Shown here: in pieces, positions 35,690 through 46,558 of the stretch
Numbering within the stretch: the first letter of the stretch is position 1
How the letters are laid out: every line of letters begins with the position of its first letter
Assembly: GCA_024803745.1 (NCBI GenBank)
Contig: JANJXV010001813.1
Location: forward strand, 1 to 64,000
Source of the DNA: Megascapheus bottae
Lineage: Eukaryota > Chordata > Mammalia > Rodentia > Geomyidae
Direction of reading: 5' to 3'
DNA: 64,000 nucleotides
Notes under the pieces: model-generated
The model's input: only the letters and a program-made list of their open reading frames with translations
What the model was told of the DNA's origin: nothing
Databases searched by the model: none
Position numbers and translations under genes: made by a program

Positions 35690-35778
35690 AACTCTTTCCA
35701 ATCTGGCTGGCCTTTTATAGCAATTTCCTGATCCCCGCCTCTTAAGTAGCTAAATTTACAGGCATGAGCCATGCCCAT
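35690..35778 (-). mobile_element. B1 SINE fragment, antisense
   Basis: 'cctgatccccgcctcttaag' and 'aatttacaggcatgagccat' are the antisense B1 head. Confidence 0.7.
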
Positions 35779-36042
35779 CTCAAAATGGTGTTCTTAGTGT
35801 GTGATTGAGCCTAAGAAGACATCCAGGAAATAGCAAGGCTGAGATAATGTGGGCAGATAAAGGGGTTCAAGCGAGGGTCCCAATTCCCCAAGGCCAGGTA
35901 CACTTACCAAAATACGATTCCAATAAAGGAGGATATTTGATTCCAACAAAAAAATTGCCTTTGCTGTTCAGTGAGGTAAAACTGATTCTTTTAAACTGAA
36001 GTGGCTAGACGTGGGCTGCATCGTCAGCCCTTTGCCTTTGCC
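35779..36042. other. Unique sequence
   Basis: Nothing recognised. Confidence 0.35.
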
Positions 36043-36140
36043 TTTATTCATTCATCATTCACTTATTCAGAAACTTTTTTTTCCTGTACGTTAAATCTGT
36101 TCCTAGGAATAGAGACAAACTGCTAGCCCTGTAGCCATGT
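36043..36140 (-). mobile_element. L2 fragment, antisense
   Basis: 'ttattcattcatcattcact' and 'ttcctaggaatagagacaaa' parallel the antisense L2 end (attcattcaacaaatattt... ctgggga). Confidence 0.5.
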
Positions 36141-36274
36141 AATGATTTGGAATGTTTGCAATGGTTTCAAATTATTTCATTGGGATTTTTATAAGCCAGG
36201 GAAGCTGTGTTCCAATGTCTAAAAAAGTAGGCAACAAAATCACATCGCATGAATTTTAAAAGTTATTCCACCAC

Positions 36275-36430
36275 TCATTCACAAAGAGCCTCCATTTCCA
36301 CATCTGCTAAGCAAGCAAATGAAAATTCCCCAGGGTGGTAGTAAGGATTAAATAGTAAACAACAACCATTCAGTGTTAGCAGTGTGCTTAGTTATAATAA
36401 GTACTTAACTTTTAGTTATTACTACCCACT
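36275..36430 (+). mobile_element. MIR
   Basis: 'cctccatttccacatctgct', 'gtggtagtaaggattaaata' and 'cagtgtgcttagttataata' occur in MIR order. Confidence 0.65.
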
Positions 36431-36729
36431 AGAATATTCTACCTGAATACAAGTTGCTTCTCAGCACTTGGTCTAGAGTGACAAATGTTAGTCCTAACAC
36501 TCAAATACAAGCTCTTTATTTTCTAATGAGGAGCTTTGCTAAAAGAAAAAATAAAATGAAAAGAAATCCCATGGAAGGAAAAGTGACGGTTCTTCATTTA
36601 AATCTAGGAAAGCTTGATTAAGTCTCTTATAAGGCAGGAAAACAAAGGGCACATGAGGATGAATAAGAATAAACCCAAAATGGCACATATTTTCTCTAGA
36701 TCTTCATAGATGGATATGAGAAACTGCTA
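36431..36729. other. Unique sequence
   Basis: AT-rich, nothing recognised. Confidence 0.35.
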
Positions 36730-36949
36730 AGGACTGAGGCATTTTTATTTATTTATTTTTTTATTGTAATTAGTAAAAGGGTCACATGATATTTGCCAGA
36801 TAGAAGGTGCATTAATTCACATACATTGATACCCTTTCACATGTCTTGGTACCCATTTCTCTCCCCCCCCACACCCCCTACCCGTCTTGGTTTTCCCCCC
36901 TTCCCTATCAAATTTCAAATATCCAAATACAAATAGGACTGAGGCATTT
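36730..36949 (-). mobile_element. Very short L1 3'-end insertion with 15-bp target duplication, antisense
   Basis: 'aggactgaggcattt' is repeated exactly at 36730-36744 and 36935-36949. Between the copies, read on the minus strand, is about 190 bp with a G-rich polypurine stretch and an end of AATAAATAAA units acting as the poly-A tail. This structure fits a severely 5'-truncated, recent L1 insertion carrying only 3' UTR. The family assignment is inference from structure; the duplication is directly visible. Confidence 0.8.
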
Positions 36950-37236
36950 ACACATAGACTAGAGCTTGAGACCCTTAGGGGAGGAACCCTAAGGTGTAAC
37001 TTCTCTGAACACTATAGACACTTATTGAAATACTATTTAAGGAAATGGAAACATGTTGTTGATATTGGTAGTGGTGGTACTGGTATTTGATTTTACTTTC
37101 ATTTTTTTCTGGGGGGAGTAGAGAGGGATTGTAAAAAGGGAGAGAGAGAGAATGAGCAAATCCAACTATACTATTCAGTATACACTATGCGGAAAATGAC
37201 CTATGAACTAGTGGGTGGGGATGGCAGGGGGAAACT
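36950..37236. other. Unique sequence
   Basis: Contains a short GA run at 37139-37151. Nothing else recognised. Confidence 0.35.
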
Positions 37237-37390
37237 GAGGAAAGGGGAGGAAAGGGAAGGGAAGGGAAGGGAAGGGAAGGGAAGGGAAGAGAAGGGAAGG
37301 GAAGGGAAAGGAAGGGAAAGGAAAGGAAAGGAAAGGAAAGGAAAGGAAAGGAAAGGAAAGAAAAGAAAAGGAAAGGAAAGGAAAGGAAAG
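37237..37390 (+). repeat. (GGGAA)n(GGAAA)n pentanucleotide array
   Basis: The first half is mostly GGGAA units and the second half GGAAA/GAAAA units, all purine for about 150 bp. It ends exactly at the 5' start of the next IDL-Geo element. Lys-Gly frames across it are artefacts. Confidence 0.97.
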
Positions 37391-37560
37391 GGCTGAGAAT
37401 GTGGCCTGGTGGTAGAGTGCTGGCCTAACATGCACGAAACCCTGGGTTTGATAACTCAGTACCACATCAACGGAAAAAGCCAGATGTTACTTTGTGGCTG
37501 CAGTGGTAACCTTGAGCACAAAGAGTCTCAAGGCCCAGGTCCTGAGTTCAAACCCAAGGA
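37391..37560 (+). mobile_element. IDL-Geo SINE, diverged
   Basis: 'gggctgagaatgtggcctgg', 'accctgggtttgataactca', 'aaaaagccagatgttac' and 'ggtcctgagttcaaaccca' follow the family order, with deletions in the second half. No A-tail. Confidence 0.85.
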
Positions 37561-37717
37561 CAGTCCCACAACTACTACTTGGCCACCGGGGTTAAGTTTT
37601 GAACACCACCTGACTCCAGAGTTTTGTGTTCCACCCTGGGCACCAATTCTTCGAATCTTAATTAAATGGTTGTAAATCTGTCAGGGAAGCAAATCACGTG
37701 GCCTTCGGCACAATGCC

Positions 37718-37776
37718 GAAACGACACCTGACACATAGTAGATGTCTAAGACACAATGAATGAGTGAATGAATGAA
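37718..37776 (+). mobile_element. MIR or L2 3' end fragment
   Basis: 'cctgacacatagtagatgtc' followed by 'gaatgagtgaatgaatgaa'. Confidence 0.65.
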
Positions 37777-38267
37777 ATACAGACTCCACGAGTACTTCTT
37801 CCTCCTCCTCTACGACCTCTAAGGAAGTAGTGAGGCTTGGATTCTCATGCCTTCTCTTTGAATCTGAATTTTCTTTTGTTCTTTGCATCCAATCTGTCCA
37901 AATGACATGCAAGCGTGGCTCCGTCCGTGAAGAATTCAGATCCTTAGATTTTAAAACAAACACTGTCTCCCCTAAATCACTGCAATGGATTTGCCTGGGA
38001 AAGTGTGTGTCAGAGGGGTCTTTGCCCCCTTTGTGACCGCTACGGCCATGAGAAAGCTTCACTGGTGATTACAGGATATTTGAGCCCTGGGATTATCTGG
38101 TGATTAGACTCCTTCTGGTGGCAAAGCTGTCTCCTAACAAGATTAATTTGGGGGCAACAAGAGGGTAATTATTAATGTATCCGGAAGGCGGCTCCAAGCA
38201 CTGTTTCCCCAATGAGAGCAGATCTTTGTTTATTTATAGCTTCCTCTCAGGAGGAACATGGAAAAGG
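37777..38267. other. Unique block; candidate homeodomain-bound element
   Basis: Repeat-free. Four GATTA cores lie within 80 bp (38067-38071, 38091-38095, 38102-38106, 38141-38145), followed by 'gggtaattattaatgt'. This is typical of OTX/PITX/CRX and other homeodomain binding clusters. No gene seen; the function is inference. Confidence 0.35.
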
Positions 38268-38318
38268 GAGAGGGAGGGAGGGAGGGAGAGAGGAAGAGAC
38301 AGAGAGAGAGAGAGAGAA
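38268..38318 (+). repeat. GGGA/GA purine tract
   Basis: GGGA units followed by a GA run. Confidence 0.9.
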
Positions 38319-39286
38319 CACCAGACCAAGGTGCACTCACAGAACTTGGAGGATAATTGATTGCTTCAAGTTCAAGGACTTTTGCAGTAAGCAAGAGCCT
38401 TTCAGACTCCCAGCATCCTCTGCTCAGGCAGTAGGCCAATGACAAAAGATCCACCATGAGCCCCCTGCCCGTGTCCCCTCCACCACTGCCTCCTTATGGA
38501 CTTCCCCACTCTGTCCCCCTATCTCTATCTCCCCCCTCTGCCTCCATCTCTTGGCTCTTGTCCTGTCTACCACACCATGGCTGGAAAGACTTTGGGAAAA
38601 AAAAACAACAGACACACCATGCATCTCCTCTCCAATGACCAGCTCCCATTGCAATCAGAACAAAGCCTGATCCCCAGGAAACCACAAAGCCCTACTGGGC
38701 ATGGCCCCCAATATTTCCTCAACCTTATCTCCTCTCCCACTGCAACCCACTTCCCTCCTGCTCTGCCAGACCAGTCACCAGCAGCAACTAAACACAAAGA
38801 GCAACGCACACAGCACCCTTTTAAGCACGGCCATCCTTCGTTTGTCCTGCTTTGCTTTCCCTCTTAACACAGGCTGGCACGCCGAGTGGCTGCCTCTTCT
38901 GAGTGTTCTGTACAGGACTTCACAAACTCTCAGTAAGCCAGTCCTGAGCCATTCCTTGTAGGAGGATTCCCTCCCTGCCCCTGGCTGCAGAATTTTGTTC
39001 AGCCAATCAATACATAACCTTGTTTATTGTGTGTTGCTCTTTAAAGACCTTTTATCTAATACACTGTGATTCATGAACGTTGAACTGTGGTTGGCAGCCA
39101 CATAACTCAGGGCTGAACGAAGCTTATCTTGCATTTCAGCACTGTGTCAGGGAAACTTGAAACAGTAAGCTCATGGACAGAAAACACAGGGAAGGCGAGC
39201 ATCACAGTCCGGTCACATGTGTCTAAGGGTGGGCAAAGAAAAGGATGAAAGGCGAGTGTCCGTGACTCCCTCCTGGACTTTGAGAA
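38319..39286. other. Unique sequence, about 1 kb
   Basis: C-rich stretch at 38455-38560. Open frames on both strands are compositional. No gene or repeat recognised. Confidence 0.35.
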
Positions 39287-39502
39287 GCTTAGGAGGCTGA
39301 GATCTGAGGTTCCACGTTCAAATCCAGCCTGGGCAGACAAATCCAAGAAAGTCTTTTCTCCAATTAAGCAATAAAAAGTTGCAATTAGGGGCACAGCTGA
39401 AGTAGTTGAGCACCAACCCTGAGCCTCCTCCATCCACCAAAAACCAGCAAACAAACCTTGGAGAGAATGTGTGACTGAGTTCAAGCTCTAATACTGGCAT
39501 CA
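39287..39502 (+). mobile_element. 5'-truncated B1-dID SINE
   Basis: 'ttaggaggctgagatctgag', 'tcaaatccagcctgggcag' and 'tctccaattaagcaataaaa', then an ID half with an insertion ('ccatccaccaaaaacc'). Confidence 0.8.
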
Positions 39503-39904
39503 AAGAACAAGACAAGTAACCAAAAAACCATATACTTTTTTAAAAAATACTATGCCTCGAGATATATGTTTTCATAATTTGTTTCCAAGAGACCATTTTT
39601 TTTTGGTAAAATGATTGCACACGGTGATCTTATCATTTGTTTGAAATCTACAAATAAAACTTTTTAACAACATAAAAACAAATGGACATTCAAGTGTGGA
39701 GTAGTAAAACTGGTAGAACATGGAGACTAACGCCTCCCTCTTGAACCTCAGCCCGGCCCAGCAGAACTACATGCATGTCTGTAAAAGGCTGCAGCAGTGC
39801 GTTGGGCATTGATCTGGGTGTTACCAATAACAAGGCAATTCCAAGACAGACATGTCCAATATAGAGTCTGCAAGCTGTGAAAATGGATCTGTATCTCTTA
39901 TCAT
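39503..39904. other. Unique sequence
   Basis: Nothing recognised. Confidence 0.35.
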
Positions 39905-40010
39905 CAGTACATGATCTGAGTCCCCCACCAGAATATAAACTCTGAGGGATTATGTTTGCCACTATTTCTATTCACTGTTACATCTTCAACTGCTAGAACA
40001 CAACTCTTAA
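39905..40010 (+). mobile_element. L2 3'-end fragment
   Basis: 'cccaccagaatataaactct', 'gagggattatgtttgcc' and 'cattgttacatcttcaac'-like spacing parallel the L2 end (actagaatgtaagctcc... gagggcaggga). Confidence 0.55.
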
Positions 40011-40169
40011 CCAATGTTGGCTGCCTTAGGAAGCCTGAGGCTCTGTAGTCCAAACACAGACAACACCGAGAACATTTCCATAATTTGTAAATGTGCAGTG
40101 AGGCAGCAGGCATACACTGGGGAGGATCTTGAAGAATTGTCAGCCAGGTAAGTGGTGAATGTTGTAGGT

Positions 40170-40230
40170 GAGAAGCAAAAGCTCAGAGAAGGACATGGAT
40201 GACCCAAGAAGACACACAGTTCAGTTGGAG
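40170..40230 (-). mobile_element. MIR fragment, antisense
   Basis: 'aaaagctcagagaaggacat' and 'gacacacagttcag' resemble the antisense MIR core. Confidence 0.5.
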
Positions 40231-40299
40231 CCGGAGAAACCTTCCTTTCCTAAGCCATGGCTCAGGCTTTCCTTCTGTTTTTGCTATCGGCCAGCACCT

Positions 40300-40395
40300 T
40301 AGAGATGGAATCTCCCTTATTACTGGGACGTCTCAGGGCATCTGGCTTTGTGGTTCAGAACAAAGTGAGCGTTCAATAAATGCTGACAGATCAGA
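40300..40395 (+). mobile_element. MIR or L2 3' end fragment
   Basis: 'aaagtgagcgttcaataaat' followed by 'gctgacagat' matches the common 3' end. Confidence 0.5.
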
Positions 40396-41170
40396 TTACA
40401 GGAAAGGAAAGGAGAATTCCCAGAAGATCAAAAGGCAGCCTGCACTTTCAGCTAAAGTCAATCACACCACCTGGAAGGACTGACTTAATTTTGAAGCGTT
40501 AACTCTCACTGGAGAAAAGTTCATGAGGAAGAAAGTAGGACTCTACCTACATGACTTCCAAGGAATGAAAAAGTAAAATCCAATTGGCTATAAAATGAAC
40601 AAGAGAATGAGTGTGCGTGTGTGTGCGTGTGTATTTACTGACTTGGACAACAGAAAAGTCCAGAATTAGGATGGATTTCAAGTGTGGTTTGCTACAGAGA
40701 GCCAAAACAGAGTTGAGTTTACTGTTTTGCAGCTCTGTTTCTCTGCAGTTCTCTTATCCATGTCTGCACAGTGGTTTCCATCATTGTAGAGTCCCAGAGA
40801 AAAGCACTGTACACTCCATGGTCCTCACCAAATATCCAAGATTCACTATGATTGGATGGGCTTATGTCACTCATCTACCCTTGAACCAATCACCTACACC
40901 AGAGAAGGGTTAGAAGCTGTTGATTGGCTGGGCTGAGTCATAGTCCATAAACATAGTGTCAGATAGAAAGAGGGGTAGGGAAATGACCTCCACAAAATGA
41001 TCACTCTTTCAGTACACTAAGTAGTTAGGCGAGGCTAAACAGCTTCCAGGGACTCTCAAAATAGGAACAGAATTTGAGAAACGGCTAGTTAAAAAAATAA
41101 TTTTCCCTACCAAACATTATTGTTCCACATCTCTTGCTAAAGTATGGGGATATAGAGTTAAAAATCTTGA
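40396..41170. other. Unique sequence
   Basis: A short GTGTGC tract lies at 40611-40630. Nothing else recognised. Confidence 0.35.
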
Positions 41171-41225
41171 TCTTTCTTTCCTTTTTTTCCTTCCTTCCTT
41201 CCTTTCCTTTCCTTCCTGTCTCTCT
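41171..41225 (+). repeat. CTTT/CCTT polypyrimidine repeat
   Basis: Irregular TTTC and TTCC units. Confidence 0.9.
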
Positions 41226-44089
41226 TTTCTCTATCAATTATAACATAAAAGTATTTTCAGAATAGTTAAGACTAGACTAGGCAAACTCAAGCCTGTTGCA
41301 AAGAAAATATCATCCACGTATATAAAAACTGAAATAAGAGAGAAAAAAAGAAGGCTTGATCTATACCCACACAAAAGAAATAAATAGCATTGTTTTGGTG
41401 TCGTTTTTCTCCTAACATCCTCTCTTTGAATATCATACATATACAAGAGGAGGAAAAAAATCTGCAATGATAAGTGAACTCCTTGGCAGAGTTCTTCTAG
41501 TCCTGTAATATCCGACAGGTTCATGAATGCCATGGACGGAACCAACCATTTTCTCCATTCCCTTCTGCATGTCTTCATTCCACTGAAGACGGCCTCACAC
41601 CCAGACAGACTTCTAACACTTTCTCGTCCTGCTCTTGTCAGACAGTGACTCTGCTGCTGAGCGTTCTGGCAGAGCAGGCACACTGTGGACAGGAGCCTCT
41701 CCTTTTCCCACTGATACCCGCTGCAAAGAAAGCTTTTTATATCACTTCTGAGACACTTGTTTAAGGTTTGTGCTGAAGTCTGCAAACCAAGCAGACAAGT
41801 GCTCAGATTCAGAACTCAGCAATCCCAGCAACGATGAGCTGTGGGGAGTTGGGGATTGTCGGAACTCATGGGATGTTGGAATCTATGTGGGTTCCATTAC
41901 ATGATGAGGCTTGTTCAGGCAGGGAACCCGAGGGGGCCCCTATGCTGTGTGATGGGATGACAGAAAGAAGTGCCTAGCACCAACCCCAGGAATAGACAAC
42001 ATGGTAGATAACAGTGAAGAGTTCTTTTAGAATGTAGCAGCAAGAAAGAGGTGCCGGATATGTGTGGTCATTTATTAGTTGTTTTTTTTTTTTCAAATTC
42101 GCTCAAGGAGGGGAAAAAAGTGAGGTGCAGATGGATTGGCTAGTGTATCTGACAAAAATAAAAAGAGGACTGGTTTGAGGCAGGAATGGATCCAAGGATG
42201 AAATTGTGGGTGTGAGCACTGTGTCTCTCCATCTCTTAGATGGAGTGGCCTGGACTTATGTTCATGTTCCGCACAGGCTTTCTCCAAGTGGAGGGAAATG
42301 TTTGGGGTCCCCCGGGGATCCCAGTCACCATTCTTCATTCAGCTTTGTGATATGCAATGCTTTCTTCTCTAGCAGAAATTCTAGGGAATTGCCAGAGGAG
42401 TGCTCTGATTGGCCTGGCTTAAGTAGAAAACCAACTTTTGGAACTAGAGGACTGGGGTGGCATGACATGTCAGTCTTGGGGTGCACATCTTCCTTAAGAG
42501 TAAGGCCGCCCAATTTAGCACGTAAAAAGTTACAGTGTAAGTATGGATTACACGTGATTCCTTCTCGGGGAGAAATCTGAAACAGGGTGTCTTATGCTTT
42601 CTGAACAGTAACTGGGAAAATCACCAGGTTCCCCTGCCAGGGAAGAAAAGGATTAATTCATAAAGCGCATACATTGGGTAAACCAAGAAACTATTGTCCT
42701 TTGGCTCCGTTTCTCTTGGACTTTTTTTTCCCCATGCTGATAAGAACTTACAATTTGATGGAGAAAACTAGAAACTATGAACCAATGCTTCTCTGCTTAA
42801 AAAAAATAGAAAAAAGCTCCAGAGATTATGAGTTTGGTGGGATGTTAATAGTTCTTAAGTATAAAAGGAGTCCTGTGACCCAAAAGGCTTTAAGGAAAGA
42901 GGGGATGAACTCAGCTAATCAAATTTATCTGCTATGAGACTGTCCATTTCCAGAGTGAATTTCCCAGGGGGAAAAGGACCATGGAAACGCTTCACACAGA
43001 ACAGCTTTCTGGGACTTGGATTTTGCAGAAATCATAACAAGGGCCGGGGCCAAGTGCTAACTAGCTTTATCATTAATGGGATGGATATGACACACTAAAT
43101 CCTCTAGATTACTCCAGGGTATGTTTAAAGACAAAATAAGAGGAAGTATTGATTCCAACTGTTTTCAACCATAACTAAGATGCAGGGATTGCAATGCCTC
43201 CTCCATACAAATAAAAATGTCCATCACCCAAACACGTGGACGTGTGTCCTAGACAGCCTGGCCAAGCCAAGTTCCATCATCTTTTTTTTTTTGCTTTGTG
43301 TATTAGCTCCTAAATTATACCTCCCAGAATGCATTGCATCAGGAAATGGCACCAATTTCTTTTGCACTCAAAGAAGGGCGCTCTCCCACTTTAGACATAC
43401 CTCCCATCCCACAGATCTCTAATTTTTAGTGCTTAGATTTTGTTTTTGTCTAACATCTGGCCTGTCTTTTATTTTCACAAATTCACAGAAATCAAGAGCT
43501 GGAGGGTTGGGAGTAAAAGGCTTTTATTCCTCTCTGCTGCTACTGTTTTGTACTTTTCTCAATGACACAGTATTCTGCATTCCCAAGGAGCTCTCGGCTT
43601 CTTATTTTAATGCTTGTCAACCTCTGCCCCTCTGCCAAGTTTCTTCTAAGGAACAGCATCCAGAATGCTTCCATTTCCTTTGTACACCCCCCCCTCAATT
43701 CTCCACATTCTGTTTGCTTCTCCACATCCCATTGAAAATTGGATACTGGGAGTTGCCTGCTATGATAATGAACCATTCATGTTTCAACTTGAAAAGGCAT
43801 TTAAGATACCTGTTTTCATTAGTAATTATAGATAATTGCTATGGTGGATAGTTTTTTCCCCCTTTAATTATGGTACAGAAAAAAAAGTCTTTAAGAAATG
43901 GAGCAATTAATTTCCTGAAACCTTACTGAGAGCAAAGTATGATGTTAGCTCTCACTTTGGGAAGTATTTGTATGTAATTGGGCTTGGCTGCTTGCAAGGG
44001 CAGGGTGGGGGGGGGAGAAGTAAATTATATTCTAGAATCATCTCTATCATATCTCAGACATGAATGACTATTTTTAATATTTTTTGCCT
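41226..44089. other. Unique sequence, about 2.9 kb
   Basis: The longest stretch without a recognised repeat. A 183-codon minus-strand frame (41234-41785) contains the tetrapeptide YVDD, but lacks any other reverse-transcriptase sequence. Frames at 42206-42580, 43429-43851 and elsewhere show no domains. No gene is supported. Confidence 0.35.
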
Positions 44090-44250
44090 GAGTTCACTCA
44101 TTCATTCTACAAACACATGTTGAATGATTTTCGTGGGCCAGTAGCCTTATCAAACACTGAAAGTGCAATGACTACTTATTCATCTACTTATTCATTCAAC
44201 AATTAGATAATTGCTATGCACAAAGCACTAGTATTTAAAAACAGATTGCA
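44090..44250 (-). mobile_element. L2 fragment, antisense
   Basis: 'actcattcattctacaaaca' with 'tgaatgattttcgtgggcca' and a second 'ttattcattcaacaattag' repeat the antisense L2 end motif twice, possibly two overlapping remnants. Confidence 0.6.
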
Positions 44251-44454
44251 ATTGTGAAGGTTCGGTATGACTAGGCAAATCAGCTCTCCTAAGGGGGAAA
44301 AAAATGTTCCTGTTGTCTGAGTTTGTATTCCACATCTAAGGTGGTTTTTTTTTTAATTGCATTTACATCAGGAGCAATCTACATACTTATCGAGAGTAAG
44401 AAAGTGGTTACATGAATCATTGCAATCTACAGCCATTAATAAGCAGATAAAAGG

Positions 44455-44532
44455 TATTGTTATATATAGGATATAGGATAGGTGTGTATAAATGTGTTTA
44501 TATAAGTATGTATGTGAGATATACATATATAA
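44455..44532. repeat. AT-rich (TATA/GGATA) tract, left part
   Basis: Irregular TATA, GGATA and GTAT units. It continues on the far side of the LTR at 45085. Confidence 0.75.
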
Positions 44533-45077
44533 TGAAATGGGGAGGCTGGGTCCAGTCGGGGCCATCTTGGCCATATAGTAGACAGGGAATTGGGTTTAAT
44601 TGATGCCATCTTATCTTCATGGTGGAGGAAGGTGATATCCTACCTCCTAGGGGAGAGGCCTGCCTGAATTCCTAGAGACTGGGGTGGAGACCTGGATGAC
44701 AGGTGAGTGGACCTGTCAGTCCTATGCCTTGAACTTGAGAGACTCTTGAGTTTCCTGTGACCCTGCTCCTGACACTACTTTGACCAAGACCAGTTAAGGT
44801 GCCCTGACACCAAGCCTTATGTCCTGTGTCTCCTGGCTCCTGGCGCTTCTCCAGTCACCACGGCATCCTACTTCAGCTCTCCTTTGGGGTTGATCTGGCT
44901 TGTCGGTATTGTTTTTCTATTCTTCCTTTCCTCCCCTGCTCTCATGGCTCAGTTTTCTGACAGTGTTAAGTATATTTGAGGGGCTACAAGTCTTTGTGAC
45001 AAGACCTGGCTCTCCAATAAAGAATCCCAATTCAGCTGCTCAAAATGTGGCTTCTCTGTTTCTCAAGATTTATAACA
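44533..45077 (+). mobile_element. Probable solo LTR of an endogenous retrovirus
   Basis: A 545-bp non-AT-rich block lies inside an AT-rich microsatellite. It starts with TG at 44533 and ends with CA at 45077. The six flanking bases ATATAA (44527-44532) and ATAGAA (45078-45083) differ at one position, consistent with a 6-bp target duplication, which would favour an ERVK-class element. An AATAAA at 45016-45021 sits where an LTR polyadenylation signal is expected. There is no internal retroviral region, so it would be a recombined solo LTR. The family was not identified. Confidence 0.6.
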
Positions 45078-45084
45078 ATAGAAA

Positions 45085-45296
45085 AAAGAAATATATATCT
45101 CACACATATCCTATATATCTCAGCACATCACATGTATCTTATATATATACTATATATGCACATAAGACACATATCATATGTATGATATACACCCAATGTA
45201 CAGCATGCATTTCTTCTAAGGTCATATGATATATGCTATAGTGGCTATCATATATATACATATGATAAAGATAAGTTATATATGTAATTATAGATA
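45085..45296. repeat. AT-rich (ATAT/ATCT/CATA) tract, right part
   Basis: About 210 bp of irregular ATAT, TATCT and CATA units. It partly forms an inverted match to the tract left of the LTR. Confidence 0.8.
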
Positions 45297-45298
45297 TT

Positions 45299-45519
45299 AA
45301 ATTCCTGAATGGGGCTGAGAGTTTGGCCCAGTGGTAGAGTGCTTGCCTAGCATGCACAAAGACCCGGGTTTGATTCCTCGGCACCACATACATAGAAAAT
45401 AAAAGCCAGAAGTGGTGCTGAAGCTCAAGTGGTAGAGCTCTAGCCTTGAGAAAGTCCAAGGACAGTGCTCAGGCCCTGAGCTCAAGCCCAGGACTGGCAA
45501 AAAAAAAATTCCTGAATGG
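45299..45519 (+). mobile_element. IDL-Geo SINE with 14-bp target duplication
   Basis: Full-length. 'aaattcctgaatgg' lies at 45299-45312 and 45506-45519. The A-box region is 'tggcccagtgg', the B-box region 'gggtttgattcc' (one step from consensus), and a 10-A tail is present. Closely similar to the copy at 55669-55885. Confidence 0.95.
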
Positions 45520-46080
45520 TGGGGGGGGGAATCTACTTTTAAGCAGTTCTGCAGCAAGCAATCACAGGCTCTGACCTTCCCAATCAATAGCCACACTTTC
45601 AGCTCCTCACATAGCTCAGCCCCGGGGCACCCATCTGCGCCTGGAATCCAGAGGCCCACAGTAGGAGGAACCGAACAGCCCCTGAAGAGGACATTTCACT
45701 ATCCATCAACTTCAAGAGGCCTCCCCAGAGTCCCTAAATTCCTCCACAGCAAAGTGAGTGGAATTTTAACCAGCTGCTTGCATGAGGAATCTATGAATAT
45801 GCAACCCTCCCTCGCTTCCCTGGATTGGGGAGGGGGAGGTGAAATATCAAGAAACAGAGATAATTGGGCCCTTACATTTGATATTCTCAGCTGTTGTTCA
45901 CGGTTGGTGCAGGTTTCCTGCCTAGCAAGCTTGTGAGAGATTTAGGTCGAGGCAAATACCATGGGTATTATCCATTAGAACAAGATCAAAAGGAAGGAGT
46001 GCATTTTTTAAAAGTCCAGTGTGCAACATGATTACTTGATGGTACTGTTAATTTTCTTCTGTGTTTTGTAACCTCTCTAG
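45520..46080. other. Unique sequence
   Basis: A G-run lies near 45523-45529. Its end provides the polypyrimidine tract and AG before the exon-like segment at 46081. Confidence 0.35.
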
Positions 46081-46212
46081 AGAGGAGTTTGCAAATACCC
46101 CGTGTTTCCATTATCCTGGGGCCAAAACAAGCCTGGGCTTACTGCATCGTAGGAGGTGGGATTCTGTGGCTCGTCATGGCGTCGCCATCTCCATCATCAG
46201 AGATGGAGAAAG
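46081..46212 (+). other. Possible exon (exon-like segment A)
   Basis: Preceded by a pyrimidine-rich stretch ending 'gtaacctctctag' (AG at 46079-46080) and followed by a strong donor, AAAG|GTAAGG (GT at 46213-46214). One frame is open throughout its 132 bp, and an ATG in the context 'cgtcatggcg' (46176-46178) begins a short Ser/Pro-rich peptide with several CpG steps nearby. It joins in frame to segment B at 46559. The predicted peptide matches no family I know. It could be a 5' exon of a gene, a lncRNA exon, or chance. An open frame over 44 codons is weak evidence on its own. Confidence 0.25.
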
Positions 46213-46558
46213 GTAAGGCTTCTCCGCAGGTGAAGTTACCTGGGATTGCTGATAGACTGAATGCAACCTGACAGAGCCTCCAGAAGCAACACTGACCTTG
46301 CTGCAAAGTAGCCAGCTTCTCTTCTTTCTCTAGGCAACCAGGCCCATGTTTTCACGGTTTGGAGGGATGGATTGGACCCAGGATGGGTGTGTCACTCTGG
46401 GCCAGCCAATCAAAGCATCTCTTTCTCTCTGCCATGGTGATTGGATGGAAGTTGCTTATACAAGCTATTCAGAACCAATGAGAATGTAACTGGGACTGCT
46501 GTAAGGAAAATCAACCTGGAACCAGTCACCTTACCTGTTCTCCCCTCCCCAACCACAG
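46213..46558. other. Possible short intron or unique sequence
   Basis: 346 bp between the two exon-like segments. It begins GTAAGG and ends with 'ctcccctccccaaccacag', a strong pyrimidine tract with CAG. Confidence 0.25.

Noticed and set aside
37187..37465. Lys-Gly-rich and Phe-Pro-rich frames
   Set aside because: Translation of the GGGAA/GGAAA array.
41234..41785. 183-codon minus-strand frame containing YVDD, the tetrapeptide of reverse-transcriptase active sites
   Set aside because: The residues around it are hydrophobic and membrane-like rather than RT-like, and no other RT motif or LINE/ERV sequence is present nearby. Chance match.
45299..45519. Possible tRNA genes at IDL-Geo heads (all copies)
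   Set aside because: The tRNA-like heads belong to dimeric SINEs with target duplications and A-tails.
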